DNA from: an uncultured Oscillospiraceae bacterium
GTDB taxonomy: Bacteria > Bacillota > Clostridia > Oscillospirales > Oscillospiraceae
Assembly (NCBI GenBank): GCA_934593275.1
Contig: CAKTQE010000084.1
Span: 1-6,236, forward strand
Length of the DNA stretch: 6,236 bases
Direction of reading: 5' to 3'
The notes under the pieces were generated by a model that saw nothing but the letters and a program-made list of their open reading frames with translations, did not search any database and had not been told where the DNA came from. Positions 5,894 through 6,236 of this stretch are shown piece after piece (position 1 is the first letter of the stretch; every line of letters begins with the position of its first letter). Made by a program: the position numbers and the translations under genes.

Positions 5894-5952
5894 AATTGAC
5901 AATGGACAATTATTTTCAGTTGACAGTTGACAGTGGACAGTTGACAGTTATT
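5894..5952. repeat. Heptanucleotide tandem repeat array (TTGAC-type)
   Basis: Seven-base units in two blocks. Block 1 is AATTGAC, AATGGAC, AATTATT (5894-5914). Block 2 is AGTTGAC, AGTTGAC, AGTGGAC, AGTTGAC, AGTTATT (5918-5952), separated from block 1 by TTC. Both blocks use the same TTGAC/TGGAC variants and end in a TTATT unit, differing by A or G at the second base. This suggests duplication of a short array. Similar TTGACAG-rich arrays occur between genes in other bacteria, by memory. The TTGACA copies match a -35 box, but no -10 is correctly placed on the plus strand. Confidence 0.8.
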
Positions 5953-6236
5953 GGGGCAACCAACGTTGTTCTTTTGTACCAAGCCGTTAAAGTCCGTAGG
6001 GGTGGTGCTTCGCGCAGCGAATCAAAATCGATTGATTGCCGGGGGCAATCACACAATCATTCCATCGGCAATCTGCCGCCCGCCACGTTGGATGTATAAC
6101 CTGTGGGGTTGAATGGTATGACCCGGTACATGGTACACCCACTGTAGCGGCGATGATTCTGTATAGTGCAGTAACATACTTTACAGATTGTGCAATCACA
6201 TGGTTTACAGATTTGATATACTCAAGCCATTCAAAC
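5953..6236. other. Stretch without a confident gene; weak frames open to the right edge
   Basis: No convincing gene was found. On the minus strand a frame is open from the right edge to a TAA at 5989-5987 (about 82 codons), and on the plus strand a frame is open from about 6090 to the edge. Neither has a recognisable domain, and they lie opposite each other, so at most one is coding and both may be chance. Small hairpins are present: TTCGC/GCGAA (6009-6021), TGATTGCC/GGCAATCA around GGG (6033-6051), and CGGCA/TGCCG (6066-6078). Base composition looks more AT-rich than in the neighbouring genes. It may be the remnant of a gene or mobile element continuing to the right. Confidence 0.4.
6180..6213. 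repeat. 10-bp direct repeats, 24-bp period
   Basis: TTTACAGATT occurs at 6180-6189 and again at 6204-6213, giving a 24-base period. Between them GATTG-TG-CAATC (6186-6197) is a small inverted repeat overlapping the first copy. The period equals eight codons, so it could reflect a short protein repeat in an open frame or paired binding sites. Function unknown. Confidence 0.5.

Noticed and set aside
5825..5902. Longer N-terminus for the ADP-ribosylglycohydrolase-like protein starting at 5902
   Set aside because: The TTGCAA-17-TATAAT promoter (5852-5880) lies inside this stretch, so transcripts would start after it. Family proteins also start near the MLLGLAVGDA segment.
5896..5946. TTGACA copies in the heptamer array as plus-strand -35 promoter boxes
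   Set aside because: No TATAAT-like sequence occurs 16-18 bases downstream of any copy, and no gene follows on the plus strand.
6033..6051. TGATTGCC/GGCAATCA hairpin as an intrinsic terminator for a gene entering from the right
   Set aside because: The stem is only 8 bp, T residues do not follow directly, and it lies within the only open frame it could terminate.

Overview
The window looks like chromosomal DNA from a spore-forming, GC-rich member of the Clostridia, most likely Oscillospiraceae/Ruminococcaceae of gut type. This is inference. It rests on a PdaA-type spore-cortex deacetylase, strong AGGAGG-like ribosome sites, Bacillota-style -35/-10 promoters, an XRE regulator fused to membrane helices, and strong use of G/C at third codon positions. 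No phage, plasmid, CRISPR, tRNA or rRNA signature is visible.

Layout. (1) 1-1163, minus: the 23S rRNA uracil-C5 methyltransferase RlmD/RlmCD, with its C-terminus beyond the left edge. (2) 1164-1304: a divergent promoter region with back-to-back promoters and a near-palindrome between them. (3) 1305-2162, plus: a PflX-like (COG1313-type) radical SAM protein. A perfect 13-bp inverted repeat begins at its stop codon. (4) 2222-2728, plus: a promoter and a short GNAT acetyltransferase that looks C-terminally truncated. (5) 2799-3797, plus: an XRE-type helix-turn-helix protein with about six membrane helices, ended by an intrinsic terminator at 3849-3886. (6) 3903-4673, minus: pdaA. (7) 4724-5824, minus: an ADP-ribosylglycohydrolase-fold protein whose metal-binding acidic motifs are replaced, so it is probably a pseudoenzyme. 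It has a very good promoter at 5852-5880. (8) 5881-6236: no confident gene. It holds a heptanucleotide tandem repeat, several small hairpins, a pair of 10-bp direct repeats, and a weak reading frame open to the right edge.

How the genes relate. The rRNA methyltransferase and radical SAM gene share only a divergent control region. The GNAT and HTH genes point the same way but each seems to have its own promoter. The most interesting unit is the minus-strand pair, pseudo-ADP-ribosylglycohydrolase then pdaA. A GC-rich hairpin between them has a short T-run after it and contains the pdaA Shine-Dalgarno sequence in its 3' arm. Readthrough transcripts from the upstream gene should therefore be terminated or poorly translated at pdaA. 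A transcript starting inside the hairpin would escape this. No clearly new multi-gene defence or biosynthetic system is visible.
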